A stretch of DNA of 64,000 bases from Prevotella sp. UBA2725. Lineage in GTDB: Bacteria > Bacteroidota > Bacteroidia > Bacteroidales > Bacteroidaceae. This document shows, in pieces, positions 46,182-56,800 of this stretch. The translations under genes were made by a program, and so were the position numbers. The notes beneath the pieces were generated by a model. That model was not told where the DNA came from, did no database searches, and saw only the letters and a list, made by a program, of their open reading frames with translations. The stretch is from positions 11,427-75,426 of the forward strand of contig DEKJ01000039.1 in NCBI GenBank assembly GCA_002353825.1. Reading direction: 5' to 3'. The number at the start of each line of letters is the position of its first letter. The first letter of the stretch is position 1.

Positions 46182-47900
46182 ATGAAAAAAATAGCATTAT
46201 TCACCATTGCCCTTGCCGGTGTCATGACCTTAGGAAGTTGTGCCGACGATTTCCTCGATCAGAAGAACACCTACCAGATAGCACAAAACAACTTTTTCTC
46301 CTCTGACGATGCCGTCTCTCAAGAGATCTACCCACTCTACAGCTATGTGTGGTACATGTTCAACGATAAGTTCAACTATGGCATGGGCGACGGACGGGCA
46401 AACAATATCACCGCCCAGTACTCCAACTATATCTACCCGTACACCAATTTCACAGAGACGGGTACATCACCTGGTCTGACCGATGCCTGGCGTTCATTCT
46501 ACGTTGTCGCCTCACAGGCTACGAATGCCATCAACAACATCAGCCAGTACTCCACCTCTGAGGTCAGTGCTCAGGCCAAGACCCAGGGTATCGCCGAAGC
46601 CCGGTTCATGCGCGGCTTGGCTTATTGGTATCTGGCTTCCCTTTGGGGCAACGTCATCATCTATACCAACACCACCGACCTGGTAAACAACTACGTGCTG
46701 CCTCCTAACCGTCAGACGGACGCCATGGAGTTTGCCATTCGCGACATGGAGTATGCCGCCGTCAATCTCCCCGCCACATCGCCGGGTACAGGCCGCGTTA
46801 ACAAATATGCTGCTTATGGTATGCTCTCCCGCTTCTATCTCTCCATGGCCGGTCTGACCACTGAAGGCCGTTACGATGGAACGAACATTGCCACAGATAT
46901 GAACCGGGGCACACGAAACCAATATTATCTCGATGCTGCCAAGAAAGCAGCCCAGAAATGTATAGAGGAAGGCCCTTATCAGTTGACCCCGACCTATGCT
47001 GAGCTCTTCACTGCATCAACATTCAACAACAACAGCGAGAGCATCTTCCAGCTGCAATGGCAGGCCGGTGCCTCCAACGGACTGGCCCAGTCGATGACCC
47101 GCTTCCTGGCTTGGAGCACGCAGGTCAACCAAGGCAACTCTTGGGGTGGCTCTACCTATTGCTCCTACGACCTCTGGGAGGAGTTCAAGGAATATAAAGA
47201 TGCCAACCTTGGTGAGACCGTCGATGACAACATCCGCCGTCACAACTGCATCGCCTCTTATGGTGAGAGCTATCCTGAGCTCAGCACCGATCCCGAGAAG
47301 CCATACGTCTACGGTGAGACAGAGAGTGCGGGAAGCCAGGGTGCCAACATCAAGAAATATGTCATCGGAACCAATGCCGTCAACGGTATCTCTGTCAACA
47401 ACAACTCAGGCGTCAACACCTATATGATGCGTCTGGCTGAGGTCTACCTCAACTATTGCGAGGCAACCTTAGGAAACAACGCGTCAACGACAGACGCTAA
47501 GGCACTGGCCTATTTCAACGCCTTGCGCACACGAGCCGGCGTGAAGACCAAGTCGAGCCTGACCTTCGAGGATATCCGCCACGAGTTTCGTGTAGAACTG
47601 GCTTTCGAAGGACTCTATTGGTATTTCCTCGTACGCCGTGGCTACTACCAGCAGCAAGAGGTCGTCAACTATATCAACAACCAGCATCGTAACGCAAGCT
47701 ATTACTCAAGTTCTACACACGAATACAAGCTCAGTGACGACTATGTGGCACCAGGCTCCGGCGTCTCAGTGGCTACAAAGTCCAACCTGTTGCTTCCGTT
47801 GCCCGACACCGATCTTACCAAAAATCCGGAGCTCGGAAACGATCCTGTAAGCTATGACTTCGGTGAGCGTGAGGTGACCGATGATCAGCTCTTCAACTGA
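46182..47900 (+). CDS. SusD/RagB-family glycan-binding lipoprotein (xylan-type locus)
   Basis: 572 residues, lipobox LGSC at about residues 17-20 followed by ADDFLDQKNTY. The family block FRVELAFEGLYWYFLVRRGYY is present. It starts 31 bp after susC and should form the lid of that transporter. Aromatic-rich segments early in the protein (YPLYSYVWYMFNDKFNYG) could form the sugar platform. Confidence 0.95.
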   Translation: MKKIALFTIALAGVMTLGSCADDFLDQKNTYQIAQNNFFSSDDAVSQEIYPLYSYVWYMFNDKFNYGMGDGRANNITAQYSNYIYPYTNFTETGTSPGLTDAWRSFYVVASQATNAINNISQYSTSEVSAQAKTQGIAEARFMRGLAYWYLASLWGNVIIYTNTTDLVNNYVLPPNRQTDAMEFAIRDMEYAAVNLPATSPGTGRVNKYAAYGMLSRFYLSMAGLTTEGRYDGTNIATDMNRGTRNQYYLDAAKKAAQKCIEEGPYQLTPTYAELFTASTFNNNSESIFQLQWQAGASNGLAQSMTRFLAWSTQVNQGNSWGGSTYCSYDLWEEFKEYKDANLGETVDDNIRRHNCIASYGESYPELSTDPEKPYVYGETESAGSQGANIKKYVIGTNAVNGISVNNNSGVNTYMMRLAEVYLNYCEATLGNNASTTDAKALAYFNALRTRAGVKTKSSLTFEDIRHEFRVELAFEGLYWYFLVRRGYYQQQEVVNYINNQHRNASYYSSSTHEYKLSDDYVAPGSGVSVATKSNLLLPLPDTDLTKNPELGNDPVSYDFGEREVTDDQLFN

Positions 47901-47902
47901 CG

Positions 47903-47966
47903 CTTCGCTAAGGACGCTTCGCTAAAGAATAAAGATTAAAGAATAAAGAATACATTAATAGTATTA
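47903..47966. repeat. Short direct repeats between susD and the SGBP gene
   Basis: GACGCTTCGCTAA occurs twice, followed by three overlapping copies of an AAAGAATAAAGA-like motif. Non-coding and AT-rich towards the next start codon. Confidence 0.5.
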
Positions 47967-47982
47967 TATAATTCCGAAGAAT

Positions 47983-49404
47983 ATGAAAATCAAGAAATAT
48001 ATTTGGACGATGTGCCTGTCACTGCTCGTTGCAGGCGGCTTCACGGCCTGCTCTGATGATGACAGCAGTGGCTCGCAGTCCACACCTATGACTATCAGCC
48101 AGGTCTACCTGGAGAATGTCGATGACACGGTGAACAAGGACCGTCCTGTAGACTTCGCGCGCCTGGGACAGCTCATCCGCATCGAAGGCTCAGGGTTCAA
48201 TGGCCTGAAGAAGATCCTCATCAATGGATATGAGACTTATTTCAACAATGCCCTGATGACGGACAATAACGTATGGGTGACGCTCAACACTAAGACCCCT
48301 ATTGAGAATGCGGAAGACAGCGTGAGAAACACCATCACACTCGTCAAAGACAACACCCGGCTGGTGTACAAGTTCACCGTGCGAGCCTCTGCTCCAAGCA
48401 TCTCAGGATGCAGCAACACCATGCCTAAGGCCGGCGAGACAGTGACTGTCTACGGCAGCAACCTGCAGGAGACAACGAAGATCACGCTCCCCGACGGTAC
48501 AGAGGTCACCAACGGCATTATCAGCGATGAGGATGGCAAATACTACACCTTTGTCATGCCCGATGGCGTCGACACCAGCAAGTCGGGAAGTATCACCTCT
48601 GAGGGTGCCAACGGTACAGCCGTCACACCGACCTTCTTCGACGACTTCAACTGCTATGTTACCAACTTCGACGACAAGGGTGGTCTGGGCTCATGGAGTG
48701 CAACTTACGGTACTGCCGACCTCGTCGACGACCCGCTGAACACCGGTCGTGGCAAGGTGGCGCTCATCGTGCCGCAGTCGCAGCTCGACAACGGAGGCAT
48801 TGATGCCGGTTCGAATGCCAAGTACTGGGCCACAGCTGGCAACGACAACGCCGATGACGACTGGTCACGCATGTACTCTTACCTGCCAAGCACAACCCTG
48901 GCAAGCAACCTCGCTGTACAGTTTGATGTCTACTGCCCGGAGCCCTGGGATGAGACGGGACAGATAGAAATCTCCCTGCAGAACAACCTGTCCAACTATG
49001 GATGGGGCTCTGCAGGAACAAAGTTCAGCTCAGAATACAAGAACACTGCCTGCGTCTGGATCCCCTGGCTCGACGAAACGACGGGTAAACACACTCCTTT
49101 CATGACAACAGGCTGGCAGACCGTGACGATCCCCCTGTCTAAGTTCGGCAACTACAATCCGGAGACAGCGACATCGGATGCCGACAAGGCCATTGCTTCT
49201 GCCTCAACCCTACAGAATGTCGTCGATGACCGCAACAGTGGCAGCTACAAGAACTTCCTGATCTTCCTGTCGAACCAGGATATAAAGACGGACGAAGGAG
49301 TCACGCCTGTGCTCAACTACCCGGCTAAGAAGTTCAACCTGAAGATCTATATCGACAATATCCGTATAGTATCTATTGCACCGATAGCCGTCAGCGACTT
49401 CTAG
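47983..49404 (+). CDS. Surface glycan-binding protein with IPT/TIG domains (SGBP-B type)
   Basis: 473 residues. Lipobox FTAC at about residues 20-23 followed by SDDDSSGSQ, a pattern favouring surface export. Two TIG/IPT-like beta-sandwich domains are visible (about 35-130 and 131-215; the second begins SISGCSNTMPKAGETVTVYGSNL). The C-terminal domain (about 215-473) is rich in Trp and resembles the glycan-binding domain of SGBP-B proteins (GSWSATYGTADLVDD, NLSNYGWGSAGTKF). No catalytic residues are evident. It lies between SusD and GH10, where xylan loci normally encode a surface xylan-binding protein. Confidence 0.87.
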   Translation: MKIKKYIWTMCLSLLVAGGFTACSDDDSSGSQSTPMTISQVYLENVDDTVNKDRPVDFARLGQLIRIEGSGFNGLKKILINGYETYFNNALMTDNNVWVTLNTKTPIENAEDSVRNTITLVKDNTRLVYKFTVRASAPSISGCSNTMPKAGETVTVYGSNLQETTKITLPDGTEVTNGIISDEDGKYYTFVMPDGVDTSKSGSITSEGANGTAVTPTFFDDFNCYVTNFDDKGGLGSWSATYGTADLVDDPLNTGRGKVALIVPQSQLDNGGIDAGSNAKYWATAGNDNADDDWSRMYSYLPSTTLASNLAVQFDVYCPEPWDETGQIEISLQNNLSNYGWGSAGTKFSSEYKNTACVWIPWLDETTGKHTPFMTTGWQTVTIPLSKFGNYNPETATSDADKAIASASTLQNVVDDRNSGSYKNFLIFLSNQDIKTDEGVTPVLNYPAKKFNLKIYIDNIRIVSIAPIAVSDF

Positions 49405-49412
49405 GACACTCA

Positions 49413-49712
49413 CGGCCACACCACCTAACGGCCACACCACCTAACGGCCCCACCACCACCCCTCCCCCATCCAGGGGAGGGACAGATTACCACCGTAGGA
49501 ACAGTCTTGATACCAACAAGATTATCTATTGATAAACAGAAACAAAAAATAAACAGTAACTTAAAACGAACAGTAAAACAATAATAATCAATAAAACAAA
49601 AACATACAATTAAGTAGTATAACAATAAGTTGTATAACAAACAATTAACATTAACCATCGGCTCTTGAGGCATTTCTCTCCTCCCCCTGGATGGGAGGAG
49701 GGCAGGGAGAGG
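49413..49712. repeat. Intergenic repeat cluster: 16-bp tandem repeat and paired C-rich/G-rich motifs
   Basis: 49413 onward holds two to three copies of the 16-bp unit ACGGCCACACCACCTA. Next is a C-rich motif CTCCCCCATCCAGGGGAGGG (about 49463-49482). The inverted G-rich counterpart CTCCCCCTGGATGGGAGGAG lies at about 49680-49699. About 190 bp of very AT-rich, gene-free DNA lies between them, so the arrangement looks like terminal inverted repeats around a short insert. Confidence 0.6.
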
Positions 49713-49739
49713 GCCTAATGATGCCTAATTATGATATCT

Positions 49740-52175
49740 ATGAAAACCAAATATTTCATTCCCATACTGGCTGGAGCACTGCTCCTCACCGGCTGCGATG
49801 ACCAGATCATGAAGTGGGGCACGCCTGACGGCCATGGCGAAGTGACCTCTGCTGAGATCCCGCTCGCCGTCAAGGAAGTCATCGCCAACTATGGTAATAT
49901 CAAAGACTACGCTACACAGTATACACCAAGCCAGCTCATCGGTATCGGTATGGGTGCCAGTCTCTATGTCGACAACGCCAATGGTGAGGGCGACCTCGCC
50001 AATGCCAACTATCAGATGTTCACGCCGGGCAATGCCATGAAGATGGATGCAGTGGTGAAGAACAGCGGCTCACTGGACTTCACCACTGTCGACAAGCTCA
50101 TTGACGCCTTGCCTGACGGTATGCGACTCTATGGTCACAACTTCTTCTGGCATACACAGCAGAACCAGACCTATCTTAAGAGTCTCATCGCCCCGACGCT
50201 CGTCGTGATCAGCTCATCCGACATCGAGACCATCCTCCCCGGTGACGCCGGCAACTTCGACGGCGGTACCTCTGGCGGCTGGGCATCGTGGGGAAGCGGT
50301 AAGATAAGTGGCGGCGTCAAGGCAGGCGCCGGAACTGACGGCACACCGGCCATGGTCTTAGAGTCGAAAGATGGCAACTTCTGGGAGGCACAGTGTGCCT
50401 ACACCTTCGACACGCCGCTGAAGAAAGGCGTGGAGTACACCATACGCTTCAAGGCTAAATGTTCCTCGGCAGCCGGACAGCTGCAGTTCCAGTACCAGAA
50501 TGGCACAACCTATGGTTCACAGGGTGGCTACTACAATTTTGACGTAGGCACCGACTGGACGACCTGCGAGACCTCGTTCACCATCGACAAATACGACGAC
50601 GTCAACCGTATCATCCTCAACTTCGGTAAGGTCGGAGGCACCTACACTATCGATGACATCGAGTTCGGTATCAAGCAGACTGATCCCATGGACAACGTCA
50701 TGTCAGGTGACGCTTACGACTTCGAAGGCGGAACCACCGGCGGATGGGGATCCTGGGGAAGTGGCAAGGTCAGCGCTCAGGTTGAAGACGGTAAAGGATA
50801 TAAAGACTCCAAGGGCCTCGCCCTGACATCCAAAGACGGCAACTTCTGGGAGGCACAGTGTGCCTATACCTTCGACACGCCGTTGCAGGCTGGAAAGAAA
50901 TACATCATCCAGTTCTATGCCAAGTCTTCCTCAGCAGCCGGACAACTGCAGTTTCAATATCAGAATGGCACGACCTACGGCTCTCAGGGAGGTTACCACG
51001 AGTTCAGCGTTGGTACGACCTGGGCAAAGCAGGAGTATGAGTTCACACCTACACCTGACGATGTTAACCGTATCATCTTCAACTTTGGTAAGATTGGCGC
51101 AACCTATTACATTGACAACATCAAGTTCGGTCTGGCCAAAGATCAAAGCACGACCACAAGCGCAAAGAAGTGGATCTTCGCAAAGACCAGAGGGCATGGA
51201 GCCAAAGCCCGTCGCGCCGCTTCTACGAGCTACTATGAGATAAAGACTGCTGCACAGAAGCAAGAGGCGCTCCAAGGTGCTATGGAAGCATGGATCAAAG
51301 GCATGGCAGAACATCTTGCAGCGAAAGGTGTAGTGCCTTACGGATACGATGTCATCAATGAGCCTATCGCTGACGGCAGCAATGGCGTACGCGGCTTTGA
51401 CGGTGTCTTTGGCGGCTCCGTCACCGATGATGATGGCAATGTCACTTACGATGCTGCTCCTACAGAGAGTAAAGAGGAAGGCCTCACGCTTAACTGGGGA
51501 TCCGGACATTGGTACTGGGGCTATTACGTGAAGGATTATCCGGTTCGAGCCTTCCAGCTCGCCCGCAAATATCTGCCTGCAGAGACCAAGCTCTTCGTCA
51601 ATGATTACGGCCTCGAGACATCACCAGAGAAGCTCGCTGCCCTCGTAAAGTTTGTACAGGATATCGATGCTGCCAATGGTTCGACAATCGTCGATGGTAT
51701 AGGCACGCAGATGCACATAACGCTCTCCGGCACGAGCGACGACGCAGACAACAACGCACAGAAGATCGCTGATCTCAAGACGAAAGTCGACGCGATGTTC
51801 AAGACCCTGGCGGCCACAGGCAAGCTCGTACGTGTCACCGAGCTGGACATCAGTCTCGGCACATCCTCTCCTTCGTCTGCACAATGGAAGGCACAGAGCG
51901 ACTGTTATCAGATGATTGTCGACTCCTACAAGGCCAACGTACCGGAGGCTCAGCAGAGTGGCATCACCGTCTGGAGCCTTTCAGACAACGAAGCCGAACA
52001 TGAATACTGGCTCAAAGGACAGGTGCCTAACCTCTTCGACAGCGACTACAAGCGTAAATGGGCTTATAAGGGATTCTGCGACGGCCTCGCCGGTCAGGAC
52101 ATCGGACTGACATTCAGCGGCGATGATTATAAAGCTTACTATGAGAAGAACAACGTGTCTTCGTCATTCAAGTAA
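49740..52175 (+). CDS. GH10 endo-1,4-beta-xylanase with two CBMs inserted in the catalytic domain
   Basis: About 811 residues from the ATG at 49740 (MKTKYFIPILAGALLLTGC, lipobox LTGC); an ATG at 49731 adds three residues. The GH10 barrel is split. The N-terminal part contains LYGHNFFWHTQ at about residue 125. It is interrupted from about 160 to 480 by two tandem carbohydrate-binding modules (about 163-315 and 320-470) that share NFWEAQCAYTFDTPL and QLQFQYQNGTTYGSQGGY. The barrel resumes with acid/base E541 in YDVINEPIADG and nucleophile E701 in RVTELDISLG. Inserted tandem CBMs are known from surface xylanases of Prevotella bryantii and Bacteroides intestinalis. It should cleave xylan at the cell surface. 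Confidence 0.95.
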   Translation: MKTKYFIPILAGALLLTGCDDQIMKWGTPDGHGEVTSAEIPLAVKEVIANYGNIKDYATQYTPSQLIGIGMGASLYVDNANGEGDLANANYQMFTPGNAMKMDAVVKNSGSLDFTTVDKLIDALPDGMRLYGHNFFWHTQQNQTYLKSLIAPTLVVISSSDIETILPGDAGNFDGGTSGGWASWGSGKISGGVKAGAGTDGTPAMVLESKDGNFWEAQCAYTFDTPLKKGVEYTIRFKAKCSSAAGQLQFQYQNGTTYGSQGGYYNFDVGTDWTTCETSFTIDKYDDVNRIILNFGKVGGTYTIDDIEFGIKQTDPMDNVMSGDAYDFEGGTTGGWGSWGSGKVSAQVEDGKGYKDSKGLALTSKDGNFWEAQCAYTFDTPLQAGKKYIIQFYAKSSSAAGQLQFQYQNGTTYGSQGGYHEFSVGTTWAKQEYEFTPTPDDVNRIIFNFGKIGATYYIDNIKFGLAKDQSTTTSAKKWIFAKTRGHGAKARRAASTSYYEIKTAAQKQEALQGAMEAWIKGMAEHLAAKGVVPYGYDVINEPIADGSNGVRGFDGVFGGSVTDDDGNVTYDAAPTESKEEGLTLNWGSGHWYWGYYVKDYPVRAFQLARKYLPAETKLFVNDYGLETSPEKLAALVKFVQDIDAANGSTIVDGIGTQMHITLSGTSDDADNNAQKIADLKTKVDAMFKTLAATGKLVRVTELDISLGTSSPSSAQWKAQSDCYQMIVDSYKANVPEAQQSGITVWSLSDNEAEHEYWLKGQVPNLFDSDYKRKWAYKGFCDGLAGQDIGLTFSGDDYKAYYEKNNVSSSFK

Positions 52176-52201
52176 AACAACGACATCCTAAATAGCATGA
52201 T

Positions 52202-52234
52202 AAAGGGAATGGGCATCCGCTCATTCCCTTTTTA
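52202..52234 (+). terminator. Rho-independent terminator of the xylan operon
   Basis: AAAGGGAATG (52202-52211) pairs perfectly with CATTCCCTTT (52222-52231) and is followed by further T residues. It lies 27 bp after the xylanase stop codon. Confidence 0.8.
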
Positions 52235-52302
52235 TGTACCAATACGGACTGACTAACCCATAAACTGAACAGAAATATTACTTGTACATCACTTTTTCTT
52301 GT

Positions 52303-52310
52303 TATCTTTG
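52303..52310 (+). promoter_or_regulatory. -7 promoter element of the sugar kinase gene
   Basis: TATCTTTG with a TTG at 52282-52284, 18 bp upstream, precedes the ATG at 52363. The leader contains repeated CGGTTAA motifs. Confidence 0.45.
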
Positions 52311-52362
52311 CATCATCGGTTAAATACGCCGGTTAAGAAATACCGGTATAAAAACTCGGAAG

Positions 52363-53376
52363 ATGAAGATTTTGACTTTTGGTGAGTTGATGCTGCGGCT
52401 GTCCAAGCACGGTGCCCAGCGCCTGTTTCAGAATGGGCCGTTCGATGCCAACTACGGTGGGTCAGAGGCTAATGTGGCTGTCAGCCTTGCCATGCTCGGC
52501 GACGATGTGGAATATGTGACGCGTGTGCCTGACAACGCCATCGGCGAGGCTGCCCTGATGCATCTGCGCGAACTGGGGCTCGATGTGTCGCATGCTGTCA
52601 GAGGTGGCAAACGCTTAGGAACCTACTATTTCGAACCGTCGGCTGCCATGCGAGGATCCAAGGTCGTCTACGACCGCGACAACTCGGCGTTCAACACGAT
52701 GGAATATGGTGACATCGACTGGGAACCGATCCTCAAAGATGTCGGCCTCTTCCACTGCTCAGGTATCACCTGCGCCACAAGCCGCGATGCCATGCAGTCA
52801 ACGATGGATGCCGTGAAGCAGGCCTTCGACATGGGGATAGAACTGACCTGCGACATCAATTACCGCGCAAACCTGTGGAAATATCCAGGAGCTGACGCTC
52901 ACAAGACACTCGACGAGCTCATGCAGTACAGTTCGTTTATTTTCGGCGACCAGAACGAGTGGTATGTCGCTTCGGGCATGAAGCCGATCCCCTTCACGGC
53001 ACTCGATGAGAGTTATCAGTGGGATGTTGACGCTTACCGCCGTTATTTCGACCAGCTCCACAAGATGTTCCCGCGCTGCCACCGCATGCTCATGGCTCAC
53101 CGCAACCAATTGTCTTTCCAGCATCATGTCAATGCCGGAGTACTGTGGAGCGATGGCAAGATCTTTTTCTCGCATATCTACGACATCCGGCCCATCGTCG
53201 ACCAGATGGGCGTGGGCGATGCGTGGGTCGCCGCCTTCATCCATGCCCGCCACCATTGGCCCGACGATGACCGCCACTGTCTCGAATTTTCTGTGGCTGC
53301 ATCAGCCCTCAAGAACACCGTCGCAGGAGACCAAAACCTCATCACGGAAGACGAGATCCTCGAAGCGATGAAATGA
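52363..53376 (+). CDS. kdgK: PfkB-family sugar kinase, 2-keto-3-deoxygluconate kinase-like
   Basis: 337 residues of the ribokinase/PfkB fold. The N-terminal substrate-binding region reads FGELMLRLS...NYGGSEANVAVSLAMLG. The C-terminal ATP/anion-hole signature is DQMGVGDAW, with catalytic base D286 (canonical DTxGAGD). It resembles Bacteroidetes 2-dehydro-3-deoxygluconate kinases, which phosphorylate KDG from uronate breakdown. This would fit glucuronoxylan or pectin catabolism encoded on both sides. The gene has its own promoter. Family certain; exact substrate likely but not proven. Confidence 0.82.
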   Translation: MKILTFGELMLRLSKHGAQRLFQNGPFDANYGGSEANVAVSLAMLGDDVEYVTRVPDNAIGEAALMHLRELGLDVSHAVRGGKRLGTYYFEPSAAMRGSKVVYDRDNSAFNTMEYGDIDWEPILKDVGLFHCSGITCATSRDAMQSTMDAVKQAFDMGIELTCDINYRANLWKYPGADAHKTLDELMQYSSFIFGDQNEWYVASGMKPIPFTALDESYQWDVDAYRRYFDQLHKMFPRCHRMLMAHRNQLSFQHHVNAGVLWSDGKIFFSHIYDIRPIVDQMGVGDAWVAAFIHARHHWPDDDRHCLEFSVAASALKNTVAGDQNLITEDEILEAMK

Positions 53377-53439
53377 CCAATCGTCCACGAAGAACACAGA
53401 AAACACGAAAAAGGAAGGGCACGGAAAATGCCACGGAGA

Positions 53440-53775
53440 AGAGCCACATGGTTAGCCCCATCGTCGAGTAAGCACCTCGGAGAGGTGACACATGGTTAGC
53501 CCCATCGTCAAATAAACACCTCGGAGAGGTGACACATGGTTAGCCCCAGGTAAGGAGCGCAGCGACGCGACCTGGGGCTTAGGTCGGGTGTACTTTCATT
53601 GATATCCGGCCTCGAAGAGGGCGAACATGGGTTAGAGTGAGTGGTATATGACCATGTTCGCCCTCTTCGAGGCCGGTTTTTAGGTCATTCGCCCTATTCC
53701 AACCCCACGTTTCGGCTACGCCTCACGTGGGGCTAACCATGTGCAACCTCTTCGAGGTTGTGTGCTTCGCGCTTC
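53440..53775. repeat. Composite nested-palindrome repeat, copy B
   Basis: Same order as the copy at 42393-42795. Short palindromes CACCTCGGAGAGGTG (53473-53487 and 53517-53531, 44 bp apart) carry ACATGGTTAGCCCCA tails. Then a GC-rich segment; long inverted arms 53606-53631 and 53651-53676 (25 of 26 matching); CCCCACGT...ACGTGGGG (53703-53732); and closing palindrome AACCTCTTCGAGGTT (53745-53759). It sits between the convergent kinase and pectinesterase genes. Confidence 0.8.
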
Positions 53776-53785
53776 CTTTAACAAC

Positions 53786-53850
53786 AATTGCCATTAATTC
53801 CGCGACCTTCGTGTCCTTCGTGGACCGAATTAACGGAATTAATGGCAATT
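53786..53850. terminator. 17-bp perfect inverted repeat after the pectinesterase gene
   Basis: Arms 53786-53802 (AATTGCCATTAATTCCG) and 53834-53850 are perfect reverse complements around a 31-nt loop. The element lies directly 3' of the minus-strand pectinesterase gene and may end its transcript. Confidence 0.45.
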
Positions 53851-53871
53851 AATGTTTTAGATTATATTTTT

Positions 53872-56800
53872 CTACTTGATCACTTTCTTCCCGTTGTGGA
53901 TCAGCACGCCTTTTGTTGTCTTGCTGACACGCTGCCCGGCAAGATTGTAGTAGGGAGCATTGTCATTGTCTGTCTGCGCACTGATGGTACGGATCGACGT
54001 AGCTGTCGTTGCCTTGCCAGCAGCGCCAAGGCCACCCATGACGTTGGCTGCACGCACGGTCCAGGTACCTGTCGTAGAAGAAACTTCATACGTCGTAGCA
54101 TCGGTGATGACAACAAGCTCACCATCCTGATAGACGAGGTAAGCAGAGGCACCATCGACGGCTGCCCAGCTCAATGTACCGTCTTTCAGTGTGACGACCG
54201 GTGCAGCGCACTGTACGGTGTAAGTTGCCGGCTTCCAGGTTGTGAAGACGCTATCGAGGGCGAAATGCTCGGCACCCTTAGCGCTGAGGATCGTCTCCTT
54301 AGCGGATGTCTTTCCGTTGAAAGCGAAGTTCACGATGTTAGAAGACGGAGAGATGACGTTGCCGTTTTCATCGAGAGAGTTATACTCCCAGAAGTTCTGC
54401 GGCATGACATTCATACCGTTCTCTTCCCAGCGAGCAGCGCGGATCTTCGTGGCAGCATAACCAGCGAGCGTAGTGTTGAGGAAAGCCACACGGGCATAGC
54501 CGTTCCAGGCGCGACCGAAGTCGTACTGATCATCGTCGCCGAGCTTCACCGTGCAACTGTCGAAGACATAACCGTAGTCGCTGCTGGTAGCGTTGGCAGT
54601 GATATGTGCGCTCTTGCCAGCCTCATTGAAGAGGACACAGTGCTTGAAGAAGGCGTCGCCGTCACCGCAGAGGTAGTCGACGATGCCGTGGATCTCACTG
54701 TCCTCGAAATAATACTGTCCCTTACTGTTGTTATGACTGTAGTAAGTGTCCTGATAGGAAAGCATCTTCACGCGCTTGCAGATCGTCTGCGTGCCCTCGT
54801 CCTGGAGAGCTACGGCACGGCCTGTAGCACCCGTAGCGGTGTCGTAAGGATAGTTGTTCTTCAATGTCAGATCCTGCATATAGAGACCCGTACTCTTGTT
54901 GTAGAGCGTGGCAGTGACATTGATGCCTTCTGCCTCAGGTTTGTTGACGAGGACAACGCTGTCTTCATCCTCACCGATGAGGGAGACGTTCGTGCCACTG
55001 ACGCGGTTGAGAACCTTACTACCAAAGTCATAAGTACCCTTCGGGAGATAGATATACTTGCGAGCCTCAGTGTCGGTACCGGCAACCTCAAGGGCTGTCA
55101 GCAGACCCGTGGCATCGCCGCTCTTCACGACATACCAGTTGCCTGTCTGTGTGAACGGAGCCTTGCCGAGGTTAACGATAGAGAGGGCATGGAGATAAGC
55201 GGAACCATTGAAGGCCAGTGTGTAAGTGCCTGCCTCGGCAGCATAGTTGAGAATGGCAACATTGCCGTCGGACGATGCCTGGGCGTTTGTTGTGGCGAGG
55301 GTGTCACCCTTGCTGTCGAGCAGCGAAATGGTAGAAGCAGCGTTAGTATATTTGCAGAGGGTCAGTTTGACATATCCCTTGGCACCCATGAGGAGCTGAA
55401 TCTTGTCACCGTCGCTGAACACCCAGCCGTGAGTAGAGTCGTGGAACTTGCCACTGCCTGTCAGTGTGAAGGCCTCGTGGTCAGCAGGATCGAAATATTC
55501 ATCACCAAGATTGTAGTCGTAACGAGCCGTGTCGTTGGCGGTCTCAACAGCTGTCACAAGGGCATAAAGGCTGAGGTCAGAAGTGACGACATCAGAAGTG
55601 GTGTATTTCTTACCCTTCCCTGCCTGAGTTGTCCAGCCACGGAACTTGTAACCGGTCTCAACAGAAGGATCAGCAACACCGAAGGAAGAAATCGTGGCAT
55701 CTTTCTCCACGGTCTGCGTACCGAGGACCGTCGTGCCATCAGCAGCATAATAAGTAAGGGTATAGTCGGGTTTCCATACGAAGGTAGCAATGTAGTTTAT
55801 CGTCTGCTCATCGAGAGTGACGGGGATCGTGACAACCGTCGTATCGGTCTTGGCGGTATAGGTGATTGTGCCGACGGTACCATTGGAGGCCACGGCGGTC
55901 ACGGGGTTGTCAGCACTCGGCATCTTGGCGCTCTTGCTGACCTCAATAGTAGCAGCCTGACTGCCATCGGCAGTCTCTGCGAAGATATCGAGAGCGGAAT
56001 AAGCCGTGCCGTTGACATTCAACGACTCGAGCATTGGACTGTTGCTCAAGTCGACCATGCCGTAGAGGGCGAGGTCGGACATGTAAGCGTTCTGGTTCAA
56101 AGCATAGTTGTAGAACTTCACCTCCACATTGTCTTGCAGCGTGTCGGGGATAGCGATGGTATCGGTCTCACCCTTGGAATTCGCGATAGCCTGGTTGAAG
56201 AGCACAGTCCATTCTGTCGTGCCGGCCTTACGTGCAGCGACGGCCCAGCCACGCTTACCACCCGTAGCAGCCTGGTGGAAGACGATCTTCGTGAGATTCT
56301 TGATCGTAGAGATCATAGTATAAGGCTCATTGACCTTCACTTCGCCCGTAAATTTGGCGCTCTGCATGTAGCCAGTAATAGAAGGATTCGTGAACTTCGC
56401 GTTTGTACCATCGGGGGTGACACCGACGCCACAGAGGGTGAACGTGAGATTCTCCTTACTGTAAAGGGTCGTCACCGACTGTGTCGTAGGCGTTTCATTG
56501 TTACTCTTGCGGTCGATCGGGGGCCAGTCAGTGAAATCTGTAGAATAGAGCTCTTTCTCCTGGCGCTGGTCTTTCTGCGTGACAGCGATACGACGGAGAT
56601 AGGAACTGCCAGTGCCGATGATCTCGACATAACCGGCCTTAGCTTCTGCAGCCGTTGCAGCGTGGGTCGTCGTCACCTCTGTGGCAGCGACGCCACCGAT
56701 AGTGTAGTTGGTGTAGGCAGCACCGTCGCTGGTCACCGTCACCTCGTCCTTGGCGTGCTTGACAGGTACCTGGATGATGGTGCCACTGTTGAACTGTGCG

